The notes below the pieces were generated by a model. It had not been told where the DNA came from. It made no database searches and saw only the letters and a program-made list of their open reading frames with translations. From the NCBI GenBank assembly GCA_023247725.1, contig JAHFFW010000020.1, positions 1-43,635 on the forward strand: DNA of 43,635 bases. Reading direction: 5' to 3'. How positions within the stretch are numbered: position 1 is the stretch's first letter; the number at the start of each line of letters is the position of its first letter. A program made the translations under genes and the position numbers. Shown here piece by piece: positions 8,872 through 17,859 of the stretch. The stretch comes from Candidatus Omnitrophota bacterium. GTDB lineage: Bacteria > Omnitrophota > Gorgyraeia > Zapsychrales > JAHFFX01.

Positions 8872-11800
8872 CCCTTTCGGATCTTTCCATCCGCCGCCCG
8901 GTTTTTTCTTGGATGCTGATGCTCGGCCTCATTATCTTTGGAATCATTTGCATGTTCCGTCTGGGGGTCGCGCGCTTGCCGAATGTGGATTTTCCCTTCG
9001 TCAACATTCGTCTCACCTGGGAAGGCGCCTCCCCCGAGGTGATGGAATCGGATGTCGTCGATGTCGTGGAAGAAGCGATGACCAGCATTCAGGGAATCCG
9101 CGAGATCACCTCTTCGGTCCGTCAGGGCCAGGCCAACGTGACGATCGAATTGGAACTCGATAAAAATATTGACGTCGTGGTTCAAGATGTCCAGACCCGG
9201 CTCTCCCAGGCCCAGCGACAACTTCCGCGCGATTTGGATCCACCGGTTGTCACCAAAACCAATCCCGAGGATCAGCCCATCCTCTGGATCGCGGTGCGCG
9301 GCAGCGTTCCGTTGCGATTCATGATGGATTATGTTCAGAATTATTTGGAAGACCGATTTGCCACGATCAGCGGCGTGGGGGAGGTTTTCTTGGGCGGTTT
9401 CCTGGAAAGAAATTTGCGGGTCTGGATTGATGCGAAGAAACTGGATCTTTATCAGCTAACGGTCCTCGATGTCATCAATGCGATTCAACAAGGGCATTCG
9501 GAGGTTCCGGCCGGCCGTATTGAAACGCCCACCACCGAAATGAATGTCCGTTCGATGGGCGAGGCGATCAATACCGAGGAATTCGGCAATATTGTTATCC
9601 CCCTCCGGGGAGGACAGCCGGTTTACAAACCGATTTACTTAAAAGACGTCGCGACCATTGAAGATGGCCTGGCGGATTTGCGCCGTATCTCGCGGTTTAA
9701 TGGCGAGCCGGCGGTGGGGTTAGGGATCCGCAAACAACGCGGCGTCAATGAAGTGCAGGTGGCCGCTCGTGTCTTGAAACGCCTGGAAGAAATCAAAAAG
9801 GAAATTCCGCCTGGAATCCATGTGGATCTGTCGGTTGACCGAACCAAATTCACCCGGGCCGCGGTGCAGGAACTTGGATTCACCATGGGACTTTCCGCCC
9901 TGGTGACGTCCTTGGTTTGCTGGATCTTTTTAGGATCCATCAGTGCCACGCTCAATGTCTTGATCGCGATCCCGACCTCGATTCTCGGCGCTTTCATCGT
10001 CATGTACTTTCTGGGATTTACTTTAAATACCTTTACGATGATGGGGCTTTCCTTGGCCATTGGCATTGTGGTCGATGACGCGATTATGGTTTTGGAAAAC
10101 ATCGTTCGTCATCGGGAAATGGGTTTGCCCCGTCTAGAGGCAGCCCGCGTAGGCGCCAACCAGATTGCCTTTGCCGCGATGGCAACAACCCTGTCTGTTA
10201 TCGCTATCTTTCTGCCGGTGACCATGATGTCGGGCGTGATTGGAAAATTTTTTTACGAATTCGGAATCACTTTATCGATCGCGGTTGCGATCTCACTTTT
10301 GGAGGCCCTGACCTTGACGCCCATGCGCTGTTCCCAATTCCTTTCCATGGGACAGCGCCAGACATCCTTTGGCCAATTCGTCGAGCGCACCTTCAAAAGA
10401 CTTTCCATATCTTATCATGACCGATTGGCCTGGGTGCTCAATCACCGGGTATTGATTTTGCTTGCTTCTTTCGCCATCTTTGTCGGTTCTCTCTTTTTAT
10501 GGAAAACCTTGGCCAAAGAATTTATTCCACCCCAGGATCAAAGCATGTTCCTGGTCCGGCTGCAGACGCCGCCGGGTTCTTCGATCGAATTCACCGATGA
10601 GAAATTCAAGCAGGCGGAAAAGTTTATTCTGTCCCGGCCCGAAGTCAATGGCTATTTTTGCTTCATCGGAGGATTCGGCGGAGGAGAGGTCAATAGCGGC
10701 CAGATTTTTATTACCTTGAAGGAGTCGGGAAAACGTCCGGTACAGCCGCCTTATCAAAAGCCCCCGACGCAAAAGGATGTGATGAATTATTTTCGTAAGG
10801 AGTTAAGTAAGATTCCTCAGATTAAGGCCGCCATCCAGGATTTGTCCCAAAGTGGTTTATCTGCCCAACGAGGGTTTCCGGTTGAGATGACCATCTTAGG
10901 ACCGGATTGGGATCAACTGATCGAATATTCACAAGAGATTGTCAGACGGATGCAACAAACAGATTTGCTGGCTGATGTGGATACCAATTATGAATCGGGA
11001 GTCTCCGAGGTGCGGGTCATTCCGGATCGGGCAAAGGCTAGTGAACGAGGCGTTTCGATCGATGCGATTGGCCAAACCATCAATGCGCTCATCGCCGGAG
11101 AGCGGGTGGCCCGTTACACGCAGGGTGGCCGACGATATGACGTGCGCATTCGGCTGGTTCCGGAAGAACGCACGGCCGCGGAAAATATCAATGACCTCTG
11201 GGTTTGGAATAATCACGGGGAGCTTGTTCAACTGCGAGACGTCATGACCCTGACCCAAAAACAGACGGTGCAATCGATTACCCGTTCCAATCGGGAACGG
11301 GCGATCCAGGTTCGTGCCAATGTCGCCAGCGGAAAATCCCAGGCCGATGCCCTCGAGACAACCCGTCGGATCGTTCAAGAAGTGTTGCCGGCAGGCTACC
11401 GGCTGGAATCCGGAGGCAACACCAAAACTTTCCAAGAATCCTTCAGCGGTTTGTGGTTTGTTCTCTGGCTGGGCATTCTCGTTGCCTACATGGTGTTGGC
11501 TTCTCAATTCAATAGTTTCAAAGATCCGCTGACGATTTTGTTGGCGCTTCCTTTTAGTATCACCGGCGCTTTATTGGCCTTAAAAATTGCCAACCAGTCG
11601 ATCAACATTTACAGTTTTATCGGCATTGTGCTCTTGATGGGAATCGTGAAGAAAAATTCTATCCTCTTGGTCGAGTTCACGAATCAAATCAAGGAGCAGG
11701 GAAAATCGGTCAAAGAATCCCTTTTAGTGGCTTGTCCCATTCGTTTGCGTCCGATTTTGATGACGTCGTTAGCCACGGTGGCGGCGGCCATCCCGCCGGC

Positions 11801-11930
11801 CCTGGCGTGGGGGCCTGGGTCCGAGGTCCTCATCCCGATGGCGGCGGCGGTCATTGGCGGTGTCATCGTATCGACGTTCTTCACTCTTTTTATTATTCCG
11901 TGTGTTTATAGTTTGATCAGCCTCAGATAA
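8868..11930 (+). CDS. RND (HAE1/AcrB-like) efflux transporter permease
   Basis: MTLSDLSIRRPVFSWMLMLGLIIFG start, ~1020 aa, GLSLAIGIVVDDAIMVLENI; ATGA overlap with the tolC-like gene. Confidence 0.95.
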   Translation: MTLSDLSIRRPVFSWMLMLGLIIFGIICMFRLGVARLPNVDFPFVNIRLTWEGASPEVMESDVVDVVEEAMTSIQGIREITSSVRQGQANVTIELELDKNIDVVVQDVQTRLSQAQRQLPRDLDPPVVTKTNPEDQPILWIAVRGSVPLRFMMDYVQNYLEDRFATISGVGEVFLGGFLERNLRVWIDAKKLDLYQLTVLDVINAIQQGHSEVPAGRIETPTTEMNVRSMGEAINTEEFGNIVIPLRGGQPVYKPIYLKDVATIEDGLADLRRISRFNGEPAVGLGIRKQRGVNEVQVAARVLKRLEEIKKEIPPGIHVDLSVDRTKFTRAAVQELGFTMGLSALVTSLVCWIFLGSISATLNVLIAIPTSILGAFIVMYFLGFTLNTFTMMGLSLAIGIVVDDAIMVLENIVRHREMGLPRLEAARVGANQIAFAAMATTLSVIAIFLPVTMMSGVIGKFFYEFGITLSIAVAISLLEALTLTPMRCSQFLSMGQRQTSFGQFVERTFKRLSISYHDRLAWVLNHRVLILLASFAIFVGSLFLWKTLAKEFIPPQDQSMFLVRLQTPPGSSIEFTDEKFKQAEKFILSRPEVNGYFCFIGGFGGGEVNSGQIFITLKESGKRPVQPPYQKPPTQKDVMNYFRKELSKIPQIKAAIQDLSQSGLSAQRGFPVEMTILGPDWDQLIEYSQEIVRRMQQTDLLADVDTNYESGVSEVRVIPDRAKASERGVSIDAIGQTINALIAGERVARYTQGGRRYDVRIRLVPEERTAAENINDLWVWNNHGELVQLRDVMTLTQKQTVQSITRSNRERAIQVRANVASGKSQADALETTRRIVQEVLPAGYRLESGGNTKTFQESFSGLWFVLWLGILVAYMVLASQFNSFKDPLTILLALPFSITGALLALKIANQSINIYSFIGIVLLMGIVKKNSILLVEFTNQIKEQGKSVKESLLVACPIRLRPILMTSLATVAAAIPPALAWGPGSEVLIPMAAAVIGGVIVSTFFTLFIIPCVYSLISLR

Positions 11931-11965
11931 AAAAGGTCGACTCTTTGAGAAGAATCGATTTTGCA

Positions 11966-11994
11966 TTGATGGATAGAACCGCGAACGGTATAAT
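11966..11994 (+). promoter_or_regulatory. Candidate sigma70-type promoter for the double-REC gene
   Basis: TTGATG-N17-TATAAT, 35 bp upstream of ATG 12030. Confidence 0.6.
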
Positions 11995-12029
11995 ACCAAC
12001 ACGATATTTTCCATCTAGAAAGGACCTCC

Positions 12030-12779
12030 ATGTCGAAACGAATATTGATTATTGAGGAGAAGGAGGGCTATAGTCAAGGTCTTCTGCCGGCCCTTAATGA
12101 ACACGGTTACCTGGCCTTAACGGTCAATGATCCTGTAACCGGTATCCGCCAGGCCGAGGAGTTCAAACCCGACTTAGTGATCATTGATTTGGTTCATCCT
12201 AGTGATTCAGGCTTTGCTATCGTCGAACGATTGAAGCTTTCTGAGGAAACCCGACCGATTCCGATTATTGTGGTGAGCGGGTCTGGTTTTCCGGAGGACA
12301 AAAAGCGGATTTCTCAAGTGGGGGTTGTTGCGTTTATTGAACGGCCTACCGACAACAAATTTATCTTGGAAGCGATCCGCAAGGTTTTCCATGGAAAAAA
12401 ATCGGCCGCCAAAATCGTGGTTGTCGATGATGATCCTATATTAGTCCGGCTGCTTCAGGCGCGCCTGAGTGCGAATGGGTTTGAGGTCATCCCCATCACG
12501 AACAGCGAGGAGGCCCTCAAAACGATTGCCACCGAAGATCCCGATTTGGTCATTACCGATATCATTATGCCGAATGTTTCCGGTTGGAAAATCACCCAAG
12601 AGCTCAAAAGCAACGAGGCCTTGAAGAACATCCCGGTTATTCTTTTAAGTTCACTCATCGAAAAAGAAGGCAAGGCGGAACGTCACGAGGTGGGCGACTA
12701 TTTTCTCTCGAAGCCCGTCATGGTGGAAAAATTGATCGCGAAGATCAATGACATGCTCAAGACAAAACCATCCACTTAA
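12030..12779 (+). CDS. Tandem receiver-domain protein (REC-REC) without output domain
   Basis: Second REC canonical (VVDDDP, LVITDIIMPNVSGW, SKP); first REC divergent (IIEEKEG, VIIDLVHPSDSG, IERP). Confidence 0.85.
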   Translation: MSKRILIIEEKEGYSQGLLPALNEHGYLALTVNDPVTGIRQAEEFKPDLVIIDLVHPSDSGFAIVERLKLSEETRPIPIIVVSGSGFPEDKKRISQVGVVAFIERPTDNKFILEAIRKVFHGKKSAAKIVVVDDDPILVRLLQARLSANGFEVIPITNSEEALKTIATEDPDLVITDIIMPNVSGWKITQELKSNEALKNIPVILLSSLIEKEGKAERHEVGDYFLSKPVMVEKLIAKINDMLKTKPST

Positions 12780-12785
12780 ATTCCA

Positions 12786-12906
12786 TTTTTACTGGTCTTT
12801 TCCCATCCAAAAGCAGAGTGGAAGCCAGTATTAGACCTTTCTTTTCTTCGGGAAAAGGCAGTATTGACTTCCATAGCAATGCTTTTAATGGAAGAAAGGT
12901 CAATAA
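12786..12906. repeat. ~120-bp structured repeat, intergenic copy
   Basis: About 117/121 identical to 21303-21423; interleaved inverted repeats. Confidence 0.95.
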
Positions 12907-12914
12907 GTCAAGGA

Positions 12915-13610
12915 ATGCGAAATAAAATTTTTTACCATAGTTCATCATTTTTTTTAAAGATGACATTCCTTGTGCTGGGGGTTCTGTTTTCGTGCATGGG
13001 GCTAGCCTTTGGCACCGATCAAAAGCCGACGGAGATCTCTCTGCAAGAGCTGCAACAGAAATATGTCCCGCAAGAAACTCCACTCGATTCATTTCATTTG
13101 GAATTGGACATGATGCGACAAGAGATGTATGCCTACGATGTGCCTTTATTCGACCCGATCTGGCGGAAAAAAGATTCCCAGGTTCATCATTCTTCCCAAT
13201 TTAAAATAACGGCTCAGGAAGTCGATCAACCCTTGTCCACGCTGAGCAAAGCCGACCGAGCGATTCTTTATTATCCCCCAACTTCCAATCTGGCACCGGT
13301 TTTCCTTTTTCATAATGAGCAAGGCTGGGTCCTGGACCGAACCAGCATGCAAAATAGCATTGTCTTCGTTGGGCTCCGTTGGGTCGTTTTGGAAAATGAC
13401 AATCCTTATCTTCCGCTGCTTTTTGACGTTTACGATTTGGAGCGGACGATGGTGGCGGAAAGAATGAGCGGTTATCGCCTTCGCGTAAGTAAACCAAGTC
13501 CCTTACACTCCTTCTATGGAACAATGCACCGGCGTTGGCAAGACACTGAGGCGCGCGATGATCAGTTCCCACCGAAAGAACCTCCAGCAAGCAAAACGAG
13601 GGAAGAATGA
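12915..13610 (+). CDS. Secreted hypothetical protein
   Basis: MRNKIFYHSSSFFLKMTFLVLGVLFSCMGLAFG signal-peptide-like N-terminus; start revised from 12864, which lies inside the repeat. Confidence 0.6.
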   Translation: MRNKIFYHSSSFFLKMTFLVLGVLFSCMGLAFGTDQKPTEISLQELQQKYVPQETPLDSFHLELDMMRQEMYAYDVPLFDPIWRKKDSQVHHSSQFKITAQEVDQPLSTLSKADRAILYYPPTSNLAPVFLFHNEQGWVLDRTSMQNSIVFVGLRWVVLENDNPYLPLLFDVYDLERTMVAERMSGYRLRVSKPSPLHSFYGTMHRRWQDTEARDDQFPPKEPPASKTREE

Positions 13611-14572
13611 AAAAAATTTTGACCGTATTCGGGATTATCCTGGCGGTCTTGCTGGTGCTGGGATTTTTAAAAGACCAGCTCATCAAGACGGCGGTCACTA
13701 CGGTTTTTTCCCGTATGACCGGTGCGCCCTTGAAGATCGATCATCTGAGTTTAGGGATCTTTAGCCAGTCCATTAAAATCGAGGGATTGCGGCTTTATAA
13801 TCCTCCCGGATTTCCGTCGGAAGTGATGCTGGATGCCCCTTTGATCTTTGCCCAAATGGAGGTCCCGGCCCTGCTGAAAAATCAGATTCATCTGTTTTCC
13901 CTGGATATCAAACTGAAGGAAATGGTCATTATCGAGAATAAAGAGGGCAAGCTCAATGTGGATTCACTCAAGGTGGTCGAATCCCAAAAAAAAGAAGGCA
14001 CCCCCGGACCGGAAAAGCCCTCCAAGGCCAGGCCCTCGTTCTTAATTGACGTGGCCAGGTTTGATTTAGGCCGCGTGGTGCACAAGCGTTACAAGTCCGG
14101 GGAGCAATACACCACCGAGGCCTTTGACTTGAATGTCAAAAACAAGGTTTATAAAAATATCACGAGTCCCGAACAGCTGGTTTTGCTGATTTTGGTTGAA
14201 CATCTCAAAAGAACGGCCATCAAGAATGCCGCGATCTATGGCGCAGCGAACCTGGTGGGCGTTGCTTTTCTTCCGGCGGGTGTGGCGGCCGCCTTCCTGG
14301 GGGAGGCCAATGCCTCGGCGGATTTCAATGTCAGTTTTGACAAAGCTTATCAAACCAGTCTCCAATTCTTGTCGAAATCAGGTAAGATTCTGACCGAAGA
14401 CCGCCAGCAAGGGTTGATCAAGGCCAAATATGAAGGCTATGATATTGTTGTGCGGGTTGTGACCAACCCCGATCAATCCACCAAAATCGATGTCCAAGCG
14501 AAAAAGATGCTTCTTCCCAAGGCCCAAATTGCCGGAGGGATCTTGCATGAAATTTCCCGCCAATTGCCGTAA
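13607..14572 (+). CDS. AsmA-like membrane-anchored protein
   Basis: N-terminal TM followed by TGAPLKIDHLSLGIFSQSIKIEGLRLYNPPGFPSEVMLDAPLI, typical of AsmA/DUF748-type proteins; ATGA overlap with previous gene. Confidence 0.65.
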   Translation: MKKILTVFGIILAVLLVLGFLKDQLIKTAVTTVFSRMTGAPLKIDHLSLGIFSQSIKIEGLRLYNPPGFPSEVMLDAPLIFAQMEVPALLKNQIHLFSLDIKLKEMVIIENKEGKLNVDSLKVVESQKKEGTPGPEKPSKARPSFLIDVARFDLGRVVHKRYKSGEQYTTEAFDLNVKNKVYKNITSPEQLVLLILVEHLKRTAIKNAAIYGAANLVGVAFLPAGVAAAFLGEANASADFNVSFDKAYQTSLQFLSKSGKILTEDRQQGLIKAKYEGYDIVVRVVTNPDQSTKIDVQAKKMLLPKAQIAGGILHEISRQLP

Positions 14573-14613
14573 ACCTCTTTTTGCTTTATCGTTTCGCAGG
14601 GATTGCCCGGGCC

Positions 14614-15129
14614 ATGTTTGACCCCCCCATGCCCAATCGGCCCTCACTTTTTCAACGAAGTAAAAATTTTTTCTTGGACCTTTGGCAGAAGTTATCAAGG
14701 ATTGACGATACGCCGGAAAAAATCGCCGCCGGATTTGGTTTGGGTGTCTTTGCCGGTATTTTGCCAGGCATTGGTCCGGTCGCTGCCACCCTCATGGCGA
14801 TCCTTTTGAGAGTCAACAAAATTGCCGCATTCTTTGGAGCCTTGTTGACGAATACCTGGCTTAGTTTTATCACCCTTATCTTGTCGATCAAAATTGGTTC
14901 CCTGTTAACCGGCTCGGATTGGCAGAGGGTCTATGCCCATTTCAAAGATTTATTTAAGGATTTCCATTTTAAAAAATTATGGGATACCTCGATTGATGAA
15001 GTCCTTGTTCCAACAGCCATTGGTTTTTTCATTGTGGGTTTAACGGCAGGGCTCTTGTCTGCCCTGGGGGTTTTATTTTTTTTGAAACAGTATAAGAAAA
15101 AAACCTCTTCGACTCCTTCATCGGAATAG
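14614..15129 (+). CDS. DUF2062 domain membrane protein
   Basis: GFGLGVFAGILPGIGPVAATLMAILLRVNKIAAFFGALLTNTW pattern; start among several candidates (14581-14630). Confidence 0.75.
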   Translation: MFDPPMPNRPSLFQRSKNFFLDLWQKLSRIDDTPEKIAAGFGLGVFAGILPGIGPVAATLMAILLRVNKIAAFFGALLTNTWLSFITLILSIKIGSLLTGSDWQRVYAHFKDLFKDFHFKKLWDTSIDEVLVPTAIGFFIVGLTAGLLSALGVLFFLKQYKKKTSSTPSSE

Positions 15130-15302
15130 CTCCCCGCCCTTTAAGGCCAGCGTATAAGTATTTTTCTTTGAATAGGATAAAACTTAAAGCCTATTTGATT
15201 TAAATAATGCACTGGTCAATCTTTATTATTTACATTTAGGGGTTCTTTTGCTAGAGTAGTGCCGCATTTTTCTTTGTGGCTCGCCCCTTTTAAAAAAATT
15301 TT

Positions 15303-16463
15303 ATGCGAATTGCCATTTTTGCCTGGGAATCTATCCATTCGATTAGCGTCGGCGGTATTGCCATCCATGTGACGGAATTGGCCTGCGCCTTGGAGCGCAA
15401 GGGCCAGGAGGTGCATGTTTTTACCCGAATGGGTCGAGAGGACCATCCGGCCTATGAGCGGATCCACGGAGTTCATTACCACCGCTGCCCATATGCCTCT
15501 TCCCAGAATTTCATCGAAGAAGTCCATAACATGTGCCGGTCTCTGGTGAATGCCTTTTTTGCGACGGAGAATTACATTGGCCCCTTTGATGTCATCCATG
15601 CCCATGACTGGCTGACTTCCAATGCCGTTCTCTGGATCAAACAGGTGCAATCTATTCGAACTATTTTTACGATTCATTCCACGGAATATGGCCGGTGCGG
15701 GAATAATTTCTGGGAAGGTCAGTCCGCTGTGATTCGCCAACAGGAACGGCAGGCCACACAGGGTGTGGATAAGGTGATCGCGGTGTCCAAAGCTTTAAGG
15801 AATGAAATCAACTGGATGTACAACACTCCAGAGGAAAAAACCTCTGTCGTTTATAACGGGGTTAATCCATGGACCTATGGAGGGTGGGTCGATGCGGGAG
15901 CGATCCGGCGCTTGTATGGCATTGGTCCTATGGATCCGACGATTTTATTTGTGGGACGCATGGTTTATCAAAAAGGCCCGGATCTTTTGGTGGAGGCCAT
16001 TCCCTGCATCTTGCGGTATTATAACAACGCCAAGTTCGTTTTTGTCGGCGAAGGCGGGATGCGTTGGAGTGTGCAAGACCGCGCCCGGGAAATTGGCGTT
16101 GAGGATGCCTGCCGATTCCTGGGCTGGCAGGATGGCTGGAGATTGACGGATCTTTACAAATCAGTGGATGTGGTTTGCGTTCCGAGTCGCAATGAACCCT
16201 TTGGCATTGTGATTCTGGAGGCCTGGAGCTCGGGAAAGCCTGTCGTCACGACTTCCGTCGGTGGCCCGAATGAAATCGTCTGGCACGATGTCACCGGCCT
16301 TAAAATCAATCCCCATCCAGAATCGGTGGCATGGGGGATTGGCACATGCCTCGAGGATTTTGATCATTGCCAGTGGATGGGGGCCAATGGCCGAACCGCC
16401 GTGGAAACCGCCTTTTCTTGGGATGTGATTGCTGATCACGTTTTAGATGTTTATACAACGTAG
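15303..16463 (+). CDS. GT4 glycosyltransferase (glycogen-synthase-like)
   Basis: SVGGIAIHVTELACALERKGQEVHVFTR, VIHAHDW, FVGRMVYQKGPDLLVEAIP, SRNEPFGIVILEAWSSGKPVV. Confidence 0.9.
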   Translation: MRIAIFAWESIHSISVGGIAIHVTELACALERKGQEVHVFTRMGREDHPAYERIHGVHYHRCPYASSQNFIEEVHNMCRSLVNAFFATENYIGPFDVIHAHDWLTSNAVLWIKQVQSIRTIFTIHSTEYGRCGNNFWEGQSAVIRQQERQATQGVDKVIAVSKALRNEINWMYNTPEEKTSVVYNGVNPWTYGGWVDAGAIRRLYGIGPMDPTILFVGRMVYQKGPDLLVEAIPCILRYYNNAKFVFVGEGGMRWSVQDRAREIGVEDACRFLGWQDGWRLTDLYKSVDVVCVPSRNEPFGIVILEAWSSGKPVVTTSVGGPNEIVWHDVTGLKINPHPESVAWGIGTCLEDFDHCQWMGANGRTAVETAFSWDVIADHVLDVYTT

Positions 16464-16472
16464 GCAAAATTT

Positions 16473-17825
16473 ATGGCCCATAGAGAATTGGATAGATCGG
16501 AGGAAAAAAATGAAAGCTCCGAACTCGGCTTAAGCCCGCAAGCCATCCGTCGCAAGGGCCGAATTGGCAAAAAAGCCGACACCACGAAGAAATTGAGCAA
16601 AAAATTTTTCCTCAAAGAGAAAAAGAAAAATCTCGCCTTGCCTTCACTTAAGGAAATTAAAGAATTCTCCCGCCAGCAAGCCGCAACCAATGTCTTTTCG
16701 CAAGCTTCCCAAACGCCCGCGCCGACAAAGGGCTCCGTTGAGGAAATTCAACTTCCGCAGAGTTATGATGCCACGCGTTTAGGGTTATTGGTCAGAGACC
16801 CGCATTGGATTTATGCGATCTGGACGATTTCTCCTGCGGATGGGGATAAGATCGAGGAAGGGCACAGGACAAAGGACCAGCACCTGATTCTGCGAGTTTA
16901 TGATGTGACCTTGGTGGATTTTAACGGTTCCAATGCGAATCATTCATTTGATATTGAGGTAGGGCAGGCGGACAACTGGTATATCAATTTATGGACGTCC
17001 CATGTGATGATTTGCGCCGAGCTGGGTTTGAAATCTTCCCGGGGAGAATTTGTTCCTTTGACGCGTTCGAATTTTGTGCAAACACCGCCGCACGGGGCCT
17101 CCTGGCGAACTGATCTTATCTGGATGCAGGTTGATCCACAACAACGCAAGGACGAACGCATTTACATTGAAGGCTACAAGTATGATCCCCGTTTTGACGC
17201 TGACGGTAATTTTTCATCGGCGAAGATGGGTCCTTCCTTTAAAAAAAGAAAGTATTCTCTGACCCGTTCGGAAATTCGGCTTTACTACGAAAGGCTTCTG
17301 CCGCGATTGCGGGAAGCCATCCTGGCGAGACTGCGCGGCATCCTAAAAAGAGGACGGATGGCGCTCACGGGAGAAACCTTGTCGGATCAAAAACGGATCC
17401 GGAGATTGATTCCGCGGTTACGCCAATGGCGAACCGGGGCTTCTGAATCTTTTTTGGATTTTGAGTCTCTCGAAGAGATGCGGTTGGGCAAAAAATTTTT
17501 CCTTCCCGGGGCGAGCGAACAGCTGGGTGCCAGTGCGTCCTTGCAGATCCAACCGCCGAAGCGAGAATTCTTTTTTGAGATTTGGGCCGACCTCATTGTT
17601 TATGGTCGGACCCAACCCGATGCGCATGTTTCTTTGCATGGCCAGCCTGTTTCCTTACGGCCCGATGGAACCTTCACCCTGCGCTACACCCTTCCCGATG
17701 GCCAATTCCCCTTTGATTTTAAAGCCGTGGCCGCTGATCAGAAAGAAAGCCGATCGATTAATACCCAAGTCCAGCGTTCGACGAACGTGATGCCTCCGGT
17801 GATGCTGAAGGGAAAAGTAGAATGA
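16473..17825 (+). CDS. DUF4912 domain protein
   Basis: LGLLVRDPHWIYAIWTISPAD...LILRVYDVT...SFDIEVGQADNWYINL followed by a second beta-rich part (WADLIVYGRTQPDAHVSLHGQPVSLRPDGTF). Confidence 0.8.
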   Translation: MAHRELDRSEEKNESSELGLSPQAIRRKGRIGKKADTTKKLSKKFFLKEKKKNLALPSLKEIKEFSRQQAATNVFSQASQTPAPTKGSVEEIQLPQSYDATRLGLLVRDPHWIYAIWTISPADGDKIEEGHRTKDQHLILRVYDVTLVDFNGSNANHSFDIEVGQADNWYINLWTSHVMICAELGLKSSRGEFVPLTRSNFVQTPPHGASWRTDLIWMQVDPQQRKDERIYIEGYKYDPRFDADGNFSSAKMGPSFKKRKYSLTRSEIRLYYERLLPRLREAILARLRGILKRGRMALTGETLSDQKRIRRLIPRLRQWRTGASESFLDFESLEEMRLGKKFFLPGASEQLGASASLQIQPPKREFFFEIWADLIVYGRTQPDAHVSLHGQPVSLRPDGTFTLRYTLPDGQFPFDFKAVAADQKESRSINTQVQRSTNVMPPVMLKGKVE

Positions 17826-17859
17826 TCCGTTGTGATGCGTGGAGCGCTGAAGAAATAAA

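Noticed and set aside
12864-12914. Upstream start of the secreted hypothetical protein inside the 120-bp repeat
   Set aside because: Signal peptide begins cleanly at ATG 12915; the upstream extension is repeat sequence
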